This document shows positions 53,502 to 62,152 of a stretch of 64,000 nt of DNA, in pieces. The stretch's first letter is position 1, and every line of letters starts with the position of its first letter. Both the position numbers and the translations under genes were made by a program. A model generated the notes under the pieces. The model had not been told where the DNA came from. It did no database searches and was given only the letters and a program-made list of their open reading frames with translations. This stretch comes from UBA7455 sp026713185 (GTDB lineage Bacteria > Pseudomonadota > Gammaproteobacteria > Pseudomonadales > Azotimanducaceae): contig OY762456.1 in assembly GCA_963665785.1 (NCBI GenBank), positions 3,844,001 to 3,908,000 of the forward strand, read 5' to 3'.

Positions 53502-53662
53502 GGAGGCTGTCCGAGAACAGACTGACCTACTGCGGACAAGCCTGATTGGCCATATTTTCCGCTTATTTTCGTTTAATATGTACAATATTTGCCTCAAATA
53601 ACCAAAAAATATGACTCAATCAGGCTCGCCCTCGCTACGGTCGCAGTTCTCGGACAGCCTCC
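53502..53662. repeat. 161-bp MITE-like element with perfect 17-bp terminal inverted repeats
   Basis: GGAGGCTGTCCGAGAAC at 53502 is exactly inverse to GTTCTCGGACAGCCTCC at 53646-53662. The interior matches the element at 907-1033 in inverse orientation and retains an AT-rich stretch that the other copy lacks. It lies just past the phosphatase stop codon and before the REP-like half-site. Confidence 0.83.
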
Positions 53663-53663
53663 T

Positions 53664-53691
53664 GGGGTCGGAGTCAGGCGCCAGAGTAAAA
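53664..53691. repeat. REP-like half-site abutting the MITE
   Basis: GGGGTCGGAGTCAGGCGCC followed by AGAGTAAAA resembles the left arm of the palindrome at 16637 with changes in the middle. It begins one base after the 161-bp element ends, so the two repeats adjoin; one may have served as target for the other. Confidence 0.55.
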
Positions 53692-53709
53692 TTCAGATAA
53701 GGAATGTAC

Positions 53710-54792
53710 ATGCTGGAGAGATTCAAGGTCCCCGAAGATATTGCCATCAGGATAAATCCTGATGACATGAGAACCACAGTTGAAAACATGTTCAGGAAAC
53801 TCGGTATGTCGGCGGCGGATGCCAGACAGTCTGCTGATGTATTGCTCTATGCAGATATTCGCGGTATCGACTCACATGGCGTCAGCAACATGATGCGTGC
53901 ATATGTCGCCTGGTTTCAGGGTGGGATCCTGAATCCTGTACCCACATGCAAAATCATGAAGGAAACAGGTGCGACTGTTACCGTAGATTGCGACCGGGGA
54001 CTGGGTCTGGCTGTCGGACCATCGGTGATGGATATGGCCATTGAACGCGCACGCACTTACGGTATCGGGGTCGGCATTGCCTATAACGCGGGACATTACG
54101 GCGCCGCGGCATACCATGCACACAAGGCGCTGCCGGAAGACATGATTGGTATTTCCATGACCACGGGAGGTTTGATGGTTAGTCCCACTCAGGGCGCCGA
54201 GCCGTTACTGGGACTGAATCCTATCGGCATCGCCGTACCCTCGGATACTGAAGTACCCTACATTTTTGATGCTTCAATGAGTTCAATCGCGGGCAACAAG
54301 ATCAGACTTTTGCAGAGACTGGGCGGTGACGTGCTGCCGGGATGGGTCGCCGATGACGACGGTACACCGGTAATGGCCGAATCACCGGTACAGGATAAAT
54401 ACAATATGCTGCCGCTTGGTGGAACACGAGGAATCGGTTCCCATAAGGGTTACGGCTTGATAATGATGGTAGAGGTTCTGACTTCACTACTGGCAGGCGC
54501 CGGAGGCGGACCCTCTAGAAGATCAAATTCCGCTCACTACTTTATGGCATACAACATAGAAGCATTCACTGATCCTGCCGCTTTCAAAAAGGATATGGAT
54601 GAATATCTGAAACGACTTCGAGAAAGCAAGCCTGCACCTGGTGAAAGCCGGGTGATCTATCCGGGCATTCCTGAACACGAGGCCGAACTGGAGCGGCTTG
54701 AAGCAGGAATACCCTATCATCCCGATGTCATCGACTGGTACAACGATATCTGCGATAAACTGAACGTTGACAATGCCCTGCCGACAGCATAA
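53710..54792 (+). CDS. Malate/L-lactate/ureidoglycolate dehydrogenase (Ldh) family protein
   Basis: The 360-residue product belongs to the Ldh_2 family of NAD(P)-dependent 2-hydroxyacid oxidoreductases, distinct from classical malate dehydrogenase. Landmarks are ADIRGIDSHGVSNMMRAY, NAGHYGAAAYHAH with the active-site histidine, GLNPIGIAVPS and GSHKGYGLIMMVEVL. The ATG at 53710 is preceded by AAGGA at proper spacing; an ATG six bases earlier also exists. It is 55 bases upstream of a ThDP enzyme on the same strand, so both are probably one operon for degrading an alpha-keto/hydroxy acid. Confidence 0.9.
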   Translation: MLERFKVPEDIAIRINPDDMRTTVENMFRKLGMSAADARQSADVLLYADIRGIDSHGVSNMMRAYVAWFQGGILNPVPTCKIMKETGATVTVDCDRGLGLAVGPSVMDMAIERARTYGIGVGIAYNAGHYGAAAYHAHKALPEDMIGISMTTGGLMVSPTQGAEPLLGLNPIGIAVPSDTEVPYIFDASMSSIAGNKIRLLQRLGGDVLPGWVADDDGTPVMAESPVQDKYNMLPLGGTRGIGSHKGYGLIMMVEVLTSLLAGAGGGPSRRSNSAHYFMAYNIEAFTDPAAFKKDMDEYLKRLRESKPAPGESRVIYPGIPEHEAELERLEAGIPYHPDVIDWYNDICDKLNVDNALPTA

Positions 54793-54847
54793 GCACAAAG
54801 AAGACACTGCAAAATTAACCAATCTCTGCACATATTAAGGAATTCCC

Positions 54848-56488
54848 GTGAATGGTAATGAATTGATCGCCAACATTCTGAAACAGGAAGGGGTCGAATT
54901 AATGACCTGTTTCCCCAGTAACCCCCTCATTGAAGAGGTGTCGAAGGTGGGCATACGCCCCGTTGCATTCCGTCACGAACGCGGCGCCATCATGGCAGCA
55001 GACGGCATCAGCCGGACCAGTGACCGCAGCAGGTTTGGCGTGTGCATGATTCAGTCTCAAGCCGGCGCCGAAAATGCCATGGGTGGCATATCACAGGCAT
55101 ACGCGGACAATATTCCCATACTGGTATTACCCGGCGGGGTAGCGCTGAACCAGATAGCCGTGAAACCCAATTTCTCGGCCACCAGGAACTACCAGGGTAT
55201 TACCAAACATACGGAAGCGATCTACCGGCCGGAAGATATTACACGCGTCATGCGGCGGGCATTCCATGCATTGCGCAACGGACCTGGCGGACCTGTTGTA
55301 GTGGAACTCACGGGCGATGTCTGTGGCAGGGAGGTCCCTGAACGTAGTCAACAATATGATGCTCCGGGCATCATCCGGTCCGAGCCTTCCAGTGACGCCA
55401 TCAGAGATACGGTAAAAGCGCTGCGTGCGGCGAAAAATCCCGTACTCTGGGCGGGCCAGGGTGTTCTGATGTCCGGAGCAACAGGAGAACTCAGGGAACT
55501 TGCCGAACTGACTGGCCTGCCAGTGTTCTGCACCATGCCGGGTAAATCCGCAATGGATGAAAGACATCCCTTATGTCTTGGCGCCGGCAGTGGATTGACC
55601 ACAATGGCCGCAGGCAAATGGCTATCCGAATGTGATCTTATTCTGGCGCTGGGTTCGAGTCTGACTCGTACTTTTTACGGACAACCAGTCCGCTCCAATA
55701 ATCAGGTGCTCATCCAGAATACCGATAATCCAGACGACATCAACAAGGATGAATCCGTTCACATCGGTTTGCTGGGAGATACCAGGCTGACCATCCAGGC
55801 ATTGATGGAAGAAGTCCGGAATCAGGCAGGAGACAATGGCATTGGCGATACACTGAAAACACAATCAGAAATTGCTGAAACCAAAACAACCTGGCTGAAT
55901 GAATGGTCAGCATTGCTGGACTCAGATGAAGAGCCCCTGAATACTTATCGTGTTATCAATGAAATCAATAAAAATCTGGATCTTGAGAACAGCATTGTGA
56001 CCCACGATGCCGGGGCGCCCCGTGACTCCATCGTACCTTTTTTCAACGCCACAACACCCCATAGCTATGTCGGCTGGGGGAAAACCACTCATCTCGGTTT
56101 CGGGATTCCACTGATGATCGGTGCGAAGATGGCCAATCCGGATCGATTCTGTCTTAATCTGATGGGTGATGGTGCTTTCGGCATGTCGGGTACCGATATC
56201 GAGACAGCCGCACGCAGTGGATTCGCCATTACTACGGTGCTCCTGAACAACGGCGGCATGGCAACATATCCCGGTGGCTTTCCTACAGCAAGGGAAAAGT
56301 ATGGCGTTTCACATATGAATGGCGACTACGCAAAGATTGCCGAGGGAATGGGTGCGGTTGGCATTACGGTGGAAAAAGTTACCGAGATGGCGCCGGCGCT
56401 GCAGGAAGCGCAACGACTCAACGCGGACGGCCAGACTGTACTGATTGATGTGCATTCCAATATGGAGGCCAGAAAGTCGCAATACTGA
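54848..56488 (+). CDS. Thiamine diphosphate-dependent enzyme (acetolactate synthase-like)
   Basis: A 546-residue protein with the three-domain ThDP enzyme layout: N-terminal PYR domain with activating glutamate E44 (RHERGA), middle domain with GQGVLMSGATGELRELAEL, and C-terminal PP domain with GDGAFGM (G440-D441-G442) and LNNGG completing the ThDP/Mg site. The start is GTG with TAAGGA upstream. The family includes acetolactate synthase, benzoylformate decarboxylase and oxalyl-CoA decarboxylase relatives; the exact reaction is unknown. Pairing with the Ldh-type dehydrogenase suggests catabolism of a 2-keto acid. Confidence 0.88.
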   Translation: MNGNELIANILKQEGVELMTCFPSNPLIEEVSKVGIRPVAFRHERGAIMAADGISRTSDRSRFGVCMIQSQAGAENAMGGISQAYADNIPILVLPGGVALNQIAVKPNFSATRNYQGITKHTEAIYRPEDITRVMRRAFHALRNGPGGPVVVELTGDVCGREVPERSQQYDAPGIIRSEPSSDAIRDTVKALRAAKNPVLWAGQGVLMSGATGELRELAELTGLPVFCTMPGKSAMDERHPLCLGAGSGLTTMAAGKWLSECDLILALGSSLTRTFYGQPVRSNNQVLIQNTDNPDDINKDESVHIGLLGDTRLTIQALMEEVRNQAGDNGIGDTLKTQSEIAETKTTWLNEWSALLDSDEEPLNTYRVINEINKNLDLENSIVTHDAGAPRDSIVPFFNATTPHSYVGWGKTTHLGFGIPLMIGAKMANPDRFCLNLMGDGAFGMSGTDIETAARSGFAITTVLLNNGGMATYPGGFPTAREKYGVSHMNGDYAKIAEGMGAVGITVEKVTEMAPALQEAQRLNADGQTVLIDVHSNMEARKSQY

Positions 56489-56588
56489 GGGGGGGGGTTA
56501 CATTAACCTGGTTGTATACGATGTTACTGACGACACTTTTTCATTGCAGAACCTGAATGGTAGTACAGCCAGTTTACATCAGGGAAGA

Positions 56589-56930
56589 TCAGGCAAAGAT
56601 GTCCGTGAAAACCTCTTCGTTATAACCCACGACCAGCGTTCTCCCGTATTTGATGGTTGGCGACCGCATATTGCCGGTAGGACCCAGCATTGCATGAACA
56701 GCATCGTCGGTTACGCCACCAGCCACATTGAATTCATTCACCTTTTTGCCCTTGCAGGCAAGCATACGATCGGCGTCCGCCAGTAAATCCGTGGCGTCGG
56801 AAGCCTGCAGTTTTCTGCTGGCCGGTACCTGCTCATTGACCGCAATATCATTTGTCTCCAGAAACCTGGCTACTTTGCCGCAGGCGGTTCACCCTTTTCT
56901 GTAATAGTACCAGTTAATATCTTTATTCAT
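56589..56930 (-). CDS. ArsC-family (seleno)protein with in-frame UGA (UxxC)
   Basis: The minus strand from ATG 56930 reads 113 codons with a single internal TGA (56889-56891) at codon 14, in the place of the first Cys of a thioredoxin-like CxxC: WYYYRKG-UGA-TACGKVARFL. The rest is intact and matches the ArsC/Spx-like family: CKGKKVNEFNVAGG, then MLGPTGNMRSPTIKYGRTLVVGYNEE. I recall that family members with selenocysteine at this position exist. A hairpin with a G-U loop 24 bases after UGA fits bacterial SECIS rules. Likely role: thiol-disulfide/selenothiol oxidoreductase in the cytoplasm; arsenate reduction is not shown. Alternative: a pseudogene with one nonsense mutation. No selenocysteine machinery is in this window. 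Confidence 0.78.
56854..56873 (-). promoter_or_regulatory. Putative bacterial SECIS hairpin
   Basis: In the transcript CCAG/CUGG form an apical stem with loop GUUU; outside a tandem G-A internal loop two further pairs close it. The loop begins 24 bases after the UGA and opens with G-U, within the known bacterial SECIS limits (16-37 bases, G among the first two loop bases). SelB would bind here. Support is from structure drawn by eye. Confidence 0.5.
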
Positions 56931-56969
56931 CCTGACTTCTTATCAAACACACACTATTCCCGGCATACA

Positions 56970-57116
56970 GCAGATGGCTTGGGGGTGTTCGTTTGCACCA
57001 GCATAATGTCGGAGCGCCGAGTTGGAGGAGCATGACTACAGGCATGCGGGGGAAGCTCGGGAATCCGGGAGGGACGCGCAGACGCTGGTGCAAATGAATG
57101 CCCCAAAGCCATCTGC
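56970..57116 (+). repeat. Dispersed ~146-bp inverted-repeat element, copy D
   Basis: Fourth copy, most like copy A, sharing the 5' flank TATCAAACACACACTATTCCCG and the core GGGGGAAGCTCGGGAATCCG. It lies between the ArsC-like gene and the DUF4199 gene, 40 bases upstream of the former's start. Confidence 0.86.
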
Positions 57117-57163
57117 GAACACACTCGTTAATGAAACAGGCTCTCGGCATTGGCGCACTGTTG

Positions 57164-57670
57164 TCACTTGTTTTTCTTCATCATGATGGATGTAATCAGG
57201 GAAATGATCGTGCCGATCACCATGGACGAAACAGCTCCTGTCAGGGACGCGGCAATCGGGCTCATAAACATCGACTGATATTCCAGGGCTATCCTGATTT
57301 GCTCATCAGGAAGACCCTGCATCAGCATTGCTTCTTCTGCCGCTTCGAGACTACGACTCATCGCCTGGGTATCAATATAACCCAGGTGGATGAATCCATA
57401 GACACCTGCCACTATCGCGTAGTAGAGAACAATCAGTACCCCCAGACCCACCACTCTGCCGTAACCTGCCGATGCTGTTTGCGTTTTGCCGTACTCATAT
57501 TGTCCCCATAAGATGATTAACACCAACAGCACAGCATGTACAATGTTCAGCCATGCTGAATCCTGCATGCCCAGCACAAAAAACAGGAGGGTGATGACTA
57601 TCGCTACGATGGCTCCAAGCACACCATACTTACCGGCAAAGACGAACAGGGATAATTCTTTATTTTTCAT
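57164..57670 (-). CDS. DUF4199 membrane protein
   Basis: From MKNKELSLFVFAGKYG at 57670 the product has 168 residues with four predicted membrane segments: residues 10-32, 38-58, 75-97 and 140-162. The last half carries LPDEQIRIALEYQSMFMSPIAASLTG. The layout fits DUF4199, a family of unknown function common in Bacteroidetes, which hints at transfer into this genome. AGGAA lies upstream of the ATG. An in-frame extension to 57790 is not convincing. Confidence 0.78.
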   Translation of the reverse strand: MKNKELSLFVFAGKYGVLGAIVAIVITLLFFVLGMQDSAWLNIVHAVLLVLIILWGQYEYGKTQTASAGYGRVVGLGVLIVLYYAIVAGVYGFIHLGYIDTQAMSRSLEAAEEAMLMQGLPDEQIRIALEYQSMFMSPIAASLTGAVSSMVIGTIISLITSIMMKKNK

Positions 57671-57900
57671 TAGCAAATTTTCCTGCGAATTGAGTACAAT
57701 ACAGAATAATACTACGATACAGACAGTCAATCTCCGATATCGATAATTCTCTACCGGCTCTGGCACAATATATGATGCAGACAGGGACATTTTCCACAGA
57801 TTTATGCCGGTTCAGGGATTACACTATAGAATGTTGATACACGGATTACACTTTCGCATCACGGCTTTACTCTACTTTATTTAACCTGCAATATTTCTCC

Positions 57901-60900
57901 ATGGTGAAACCAGATTACAAACAGTTAGTTAATCGTTACTTTGACCTGGACGATTATACGCAAATGATTATGCGGTTACTGGCAGTGATTTATGAACCCA
58001 CTACTCAGAGTACTGTCAATTTCATTCTCAAATCTTATCTGGTTTCCAACCCGATACGTGAGTTACCGTTCCAGATTCATCTTCGAACCACGCCAGACAA
58101 ACCGAAAGCTCCGAAGAGTCAACAATTACCATTTCACCCTCTCAACAAATCGTTGCGCAAGAAACTTGAAAGTAAAAAAATAATCAGTTTCACCAAAGGG
58201 GGCCAACTGCAGTGTGCACAACTCCTTAAGTCATACCTGACCCATGAAGCGGTATTACTACATGAATTCGAGGGTATGAAGACCGCTTCAGTGCAACATA
58301 TTCCACTGCAATATTTCGGTTATGATTCTTATCTGGATACTGTCAAGGTGAAGAGGCAACTGCACTACGCGGTACATCAAGGGAATGCCAGGGAAATCCT
58401 GAAACTTCTCGACATCCAGGATCCTTATGGCACGCTGCAGATGAAAGAAGAAAATGTGCTGCTGGAGGTCTGTGCAGAACCTGTTGACAAAGCCGTTTTC
58501 GATTCCTGGCCTCCGTGGCTTCAATATCAGGTGCTGAATTCTGTCCTGAAAACAAGTCTGCTCCTCTGGTCCAATGCCACCCCTTTCTTTGAACTCCTGG
58601 AGACAACGCTCCTCATCGCTGACCCACCGGAGCAGATGCTCGCGCTGTATGCCGAGCAATGCATGATTCGAGGTGAATGGCTGAAAATGCAGCGAAGTCT
58701 GGCGAAGCTTGACACTGTACAGGGAGATACGCTCAGGGCTTGTTTACTGTTTCTGCAGGGTGACGATGATGCCGTGGATACCTTCAGATCCGTCCTGACC
58801 AGAATTCGCAAGGACACCAGGAAACGACGTATTGCTATACCAGGATTACCGGGAGTCATCTATCTGATGGCGTTACTCAGGGACCAGAACATCGAAAACA
58901 GAAAGTTGGCGGATCAGCAGATCAGTGCAATGGAGAAACTGGGAGGACAGGAGGGTTATTTCAACGGGGTTGCATGGCAACTACGCCTGGCGCGGGAAAT
59001 TATCGAGGGAAGGCTTGTCTTTACACCTGTCAGCGATATCAATTTCAATTTTCAGTATAGCAACGCCCTGTTGATCCTGCTGATGGGACTATCGCATTAC
59101 TGGAACAATGCCACTCTGGACAAGGCTCTTTCAGACCAGTTTATCGCCAGTATTAGCCGGGCCGAAAATGCCGGCTACCGCTGGTTCGCGCGGGAGTGTG
59201 AATGCCTGGCTGCAGCTTTTGCCAACACAGCTGCCGGAGTAGAAGGCTCTTTGGTAAAACCCGCTGAGGGCTCTTTGTCACAACCCGCTGAAGGCTCCTG
59301 GGGTCCACCCCTGACGGAACTTATCCCCCGCATGGAAGACTGGGAACGCTCGCTGAATGCTCTGGTCAGCATCGGCTTACCGGAAGCCATGGGTGAGAGC
59401 CGGATAGAGGAAGAAACCCGACTGGTCTGGTTTATACAAGACAGTGATGAATACACCCTGCAGCCGAAGGAACAGAAACACAGGCAGAATGGCACATGGA
59501 CCTCCGGCCGCAAGATCTCCCTGAAACGGCTGGTGGAAGACCCGGCATCAATGACGTTATCCGACGCAGACCGCAAAATCTGCCAGATGATCTATATGGA
59601 TCAAGACTATTACAGTTCGAGATACAAAATCTACTATGCAGGTGTTGATGCTTTACTCGCTGCCGCGGGCCATCCCCACCTGTACAGTTCACGTAACCTG
59701 CCTGCCGAAATCACCCATGGCCAACCGGAGTTGATCGTAACTGAACAGGGTAATTCCATCAATTTAACCATGGCGCCTTTTCCAGATGGAATGAACTACC
59801 TGATAGTCAGTGAAACGCCGGAGAAACTGAAAATTTATCTGTATCCCGAAAATCTGTTGCATGTCGCCCGCATTCTGACCCATGAAGGACTACAGGTTCC
59901 GCAATCCGCCAGAGACAAGGTACTTGAAAGTGTTTCGTCAATTGCACCTTTGCTCACCGTGCACTCGAACATGGAGGGCATTACTGAAACCACCGCAATT
60001 TCAGTGGCAGCGGACCCTCGATTGTATGTCCACCTGTTACCCCTGAAAACAGGTCTGCTCCTCAGTTTTTTCGTACAACCCTTTGGCGAAGGACCACTGT
60101 TGCAACCTGGACACGGTGGCAAACAACTGTTTGCTGAAATCGGTGGCAGGGCACTGACCACAAGTCGCGACCTGGATGCTGAAGGCGTTCTGCTCGAATC
60201 GGTGCTCGCGGCCTGTCCCGCACTCTACGAAAGATCGCCGGGGGAGTGGTGCTGGGACGAAATGGAAGACGCTCTGGAAGGCCTGTTGACACTGAAATCT
60301 TTTGCAGAAGATCTTGTACTGCAGTGGCCCGAAGGTAAGGAATTGACACTCAGCCAACCGGTTAATGTGTCACAGATGTCAGTCTCCTTACGAGAGCGTA
60401 AGGACTGGTTTGAAATAGAAGGTGAATTGCAGGTTGATGCGAACCAGTTGTATTCCATGCGATCCCTGCTGGAACTTATGGATGCGGGTAACAGCCGTTT
60501 TGTGCAATTGGCGGATGGCCAGTTTCTGACCCTCACAGAGACCTTGCGACGGCGTCTGGAGGTGTTGAAGAACATTGAACATGACGGCCGCATCCATGCA
60601 CTCCATGCACAGAACATTGAGGACAGCATTGACGGGATGGCAGTCAAGGCAGACTCTGGTTGGCAGCAGCAGGTACAGCGACTTCAGGCAGCAAGAGATA
60701 TAGACCCTCAACTCCCGACGACGGTGGATGCCGATCTCCGGGACTACCAGACCCAGGGCTACAAATGGCTTTGCCGGTTGGCCGAGTGGGGCGCTGGCGC
60801 TTGTCTGGCGGACGATATGGGTCTCGGTAAAACATTGCAGGCTCTCGCTCTGCTGGTGAAACGGGCAGCAGGAGGACCGGCACTGGTGTTGTGTCCAACC

Positions 60901-62103
60901 TCTGTTTGCGCCAACTGGATTGAGGAATCACACCGGTTTACACCCACCCTGAACCCTATCCGCTTTGGTGATGGTGACAGGAGCAGCACCCTGGATGCAT
61001 TGACTGCCAATGATGTGCTGGTCTGCAGTTACGGCCTGCTGCAGACCGAATCTGAAGCACTACAGGAGATACACTGGCATACCATTGTTGCTGACGAAGC
61101 TCAGGCCTTCAAGAATGCGGCGACCAAACGGTCCAGGGCTGTCATGAGCCTGTCTGCTGATTTCAGGATGATTGCCACAGGTACACCCATTGAGAATCAT
61201 CTTGGCGAATTGTGGAATCTCTTCAATTTTATTAATCCCGGATTGTTGGGTACGCGGGAAACATTCAACAATAAATTTGCCTACCCCATAGAAAATCAGA
61301 AGAACCGGCATGTATCCGCCGTGCTGAAACAACTTATCAGCCCATTTATTCTGCGGCGGCTAAAGCGGGATGTGTTAACGGAATTGCCTCCGCTGACAGA
61401 GATTACGATTCACGTTGAACTCAGTGATCAGGAAACAGCGCTTTATGAGGCGCTGCGAATCGAGGCCGTTGAACAACTCAGTAACAGTGATTTAAAAGCA
61501 GGCCAGCAGCGCATCCAGGCATTAGCCAGTATTACCCGGTTACGACGGGCAGTGTGTAATCCAAATCTGGTGTTGAAAGACGCGAATCTCCCATCCGCCA
61601 AGCTTGAGGCGTTTGCCACCATCGTGGAAGAACTGCTGAGTAATCAGCACAAGGCACTCGTCTTCAGCCAGTTTGTCGGTCACCTGTCACTGCTTCGAGA
61701 CTATCTTGACAGACAAGGTATGCGATACTGTTATCTCGACGGGTCCACTCCAGCAAAACAACGAAAAGTGGAAATAGATGCATTCCAGGCCGGTGCGGCG
61801 GAGTTGTTTCTGATCAGTCTGAAAGCGGGTGGTGTTGGTCTGAACCTCACTGCTGCGGATTATGTGATACACATGGACCCCTGGTGGAACCCGGCAGTGG
61901 AGGATCAGGCGAGTGACCGGGCTCACCGCATTGGTCAACAGCGCCCGGTCACTGTCTATCGGCTGGTTGCCACCCATACCATTGAAGAAAAGATCGTGGA
62001 CCTGCACGCGCACAAGCGGGACCTGGCTGACAATCTGCTGGAAGGCGCTGAAGTCAGCGCCAGAATGTCGGTAGATGATATGCTGGCACTGCTGGAGTAC
62101 TGA
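57901..62103 (+). CDS. Very large SNF2-family DEAD/DEAH helicase
   Basis: A 1400-residue protein. The C-terminal third is a Swi2/Snf2 ATPase: Walker A DDMGLGKT (971-978), DEAQ (1065-1068), TGTPIENHLGELWNLFNF and the helicase C motif DRAHRIGQ near residue 1340. Snf2 proteins translocate on double-stranded DNA to remodel DNA-protein complexes; bacterial RapA-like and ERCC6-like examples act on RNA polymerase or in repair and defence. The N-terminal 900 residues show no domain I recognise, apart from a short duplicated EGSLVKPA/EGSLSQPA stretch around 445-465. No partner genes (nuclease, methylase) lie next to it. Confidence 0.88.
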   Translation: MVKPDYKQLVNRYFDLDDYTQMIMRLLAVIYEPTTQSTVNFILKSYLVSNPIRELPFQIHLRTTPDKPKAPKSQQLPFHPLNKSLRKKLESKKIISFTKGGQLQCAQLLKSYLTHEAVLLHEFEGMKTASVQHIPLQYFGYDSYLDTVKVKRQLHYAVHQGNAREILKLLDIQDPYGTLQMKEENVLLEVCAEPVDKAVFDSWPPWLQYQVLNSVLKTSLLLWSNATPFFELLETTLLIADPPEQMLALYAEQCMIRGEWLKMQRSLAKLDTVQGDTLRACLLFLQGDDDAVDTFRSVLTRIRKDTRKRRIAIPGLPGVIYLMALLRDQNIENRKLADQQISAMEKLGGQEGYFNGVAWQLRLAREIIEGRLVFTPVSDINFNFQYSNALLILLMGLSHYWNNATLDKALSDQFIASISRAENAGYRWFARECECLAAAFANTAAGVEGSLVKPAEGSLSQPAEGSWGPPLTELIPRMEDWERSLNALVSIGLPEAMGESRIEEETRLVWFIQDSDEYTLQPKEQKHRQNGTWTSGRKISLKRLVEDPASMTLSDADRKICQMIYMDQDYYSSRYKIYYAGVDALLAAAGHPHLYSSRNLPAEITHGQPELIVTEQGNSINLTMAPFPDGMNYLIVSETPEKLKIYLYPENLLHVARILTHEGLQVPQSARDKVLESVSSIAPLLTVHSNMEGITETTAISVAADPRLYVHLLPLKTGLLLSFFVQPFGEGPLLQPGHGGKQLFAEIGGRALTTSRDLDAEGVLLESVLAACPALYERSPGEWCWDEMEDALEGLLTLKSFAEDLVLQWPEGKELTLSQPVNVSQMSVSLRERKDWFEIEGELQVDANQLYSMRSLLELMDAGNSRFVQLADGQFLTLTETLRRRLEVLKNIEHDGRIHALHAQNIEDSIDGMAVKADSGWQQQVQRLQAARDIDPQLPTTVDADLRDYQTQGYKWLCRLAEWGAGACLADDMGLGKTLQALALLVKRAAGGPALVLCPTSVCANWIEESHRFTPTLNPIRFGDGDRSSTLDALTANDVLVCSYGLLQTESEALQEIHWHTIVADEAQAFKNAATKRSRAVMSLSADFRMIATGTPIENHLGELWNLFNFINPGLLGTRETFNNKFAYPIENQKNRHVSAVLKQLISPFILRRLKRDVLTELPPLTEITIHVELSDQETALYEALRIEAVEQLSNSDLKAGQQRIQALASITRLRRAVCNPNLVLKDANLPSAKLEAFATIVEELLSNQHKALVFSQFVGHLSLLRDYLDRQGMRYCYLDGSTPAKQRKVEIDAFQAGAAELFLISLKAGGVGLNLTAADYVIHMDPWWNPAVEDQASDRAHRIGQQRPVTVYRLVATHTIEEKIVDLHAHKRDLADNLLEGAEVSARMSVDDMLALLEY

Positions 62104-62152
62104 GCCGATATCTCGTCAGGACCGCCTGGCATGTGAGATGAAATATGAGGAC

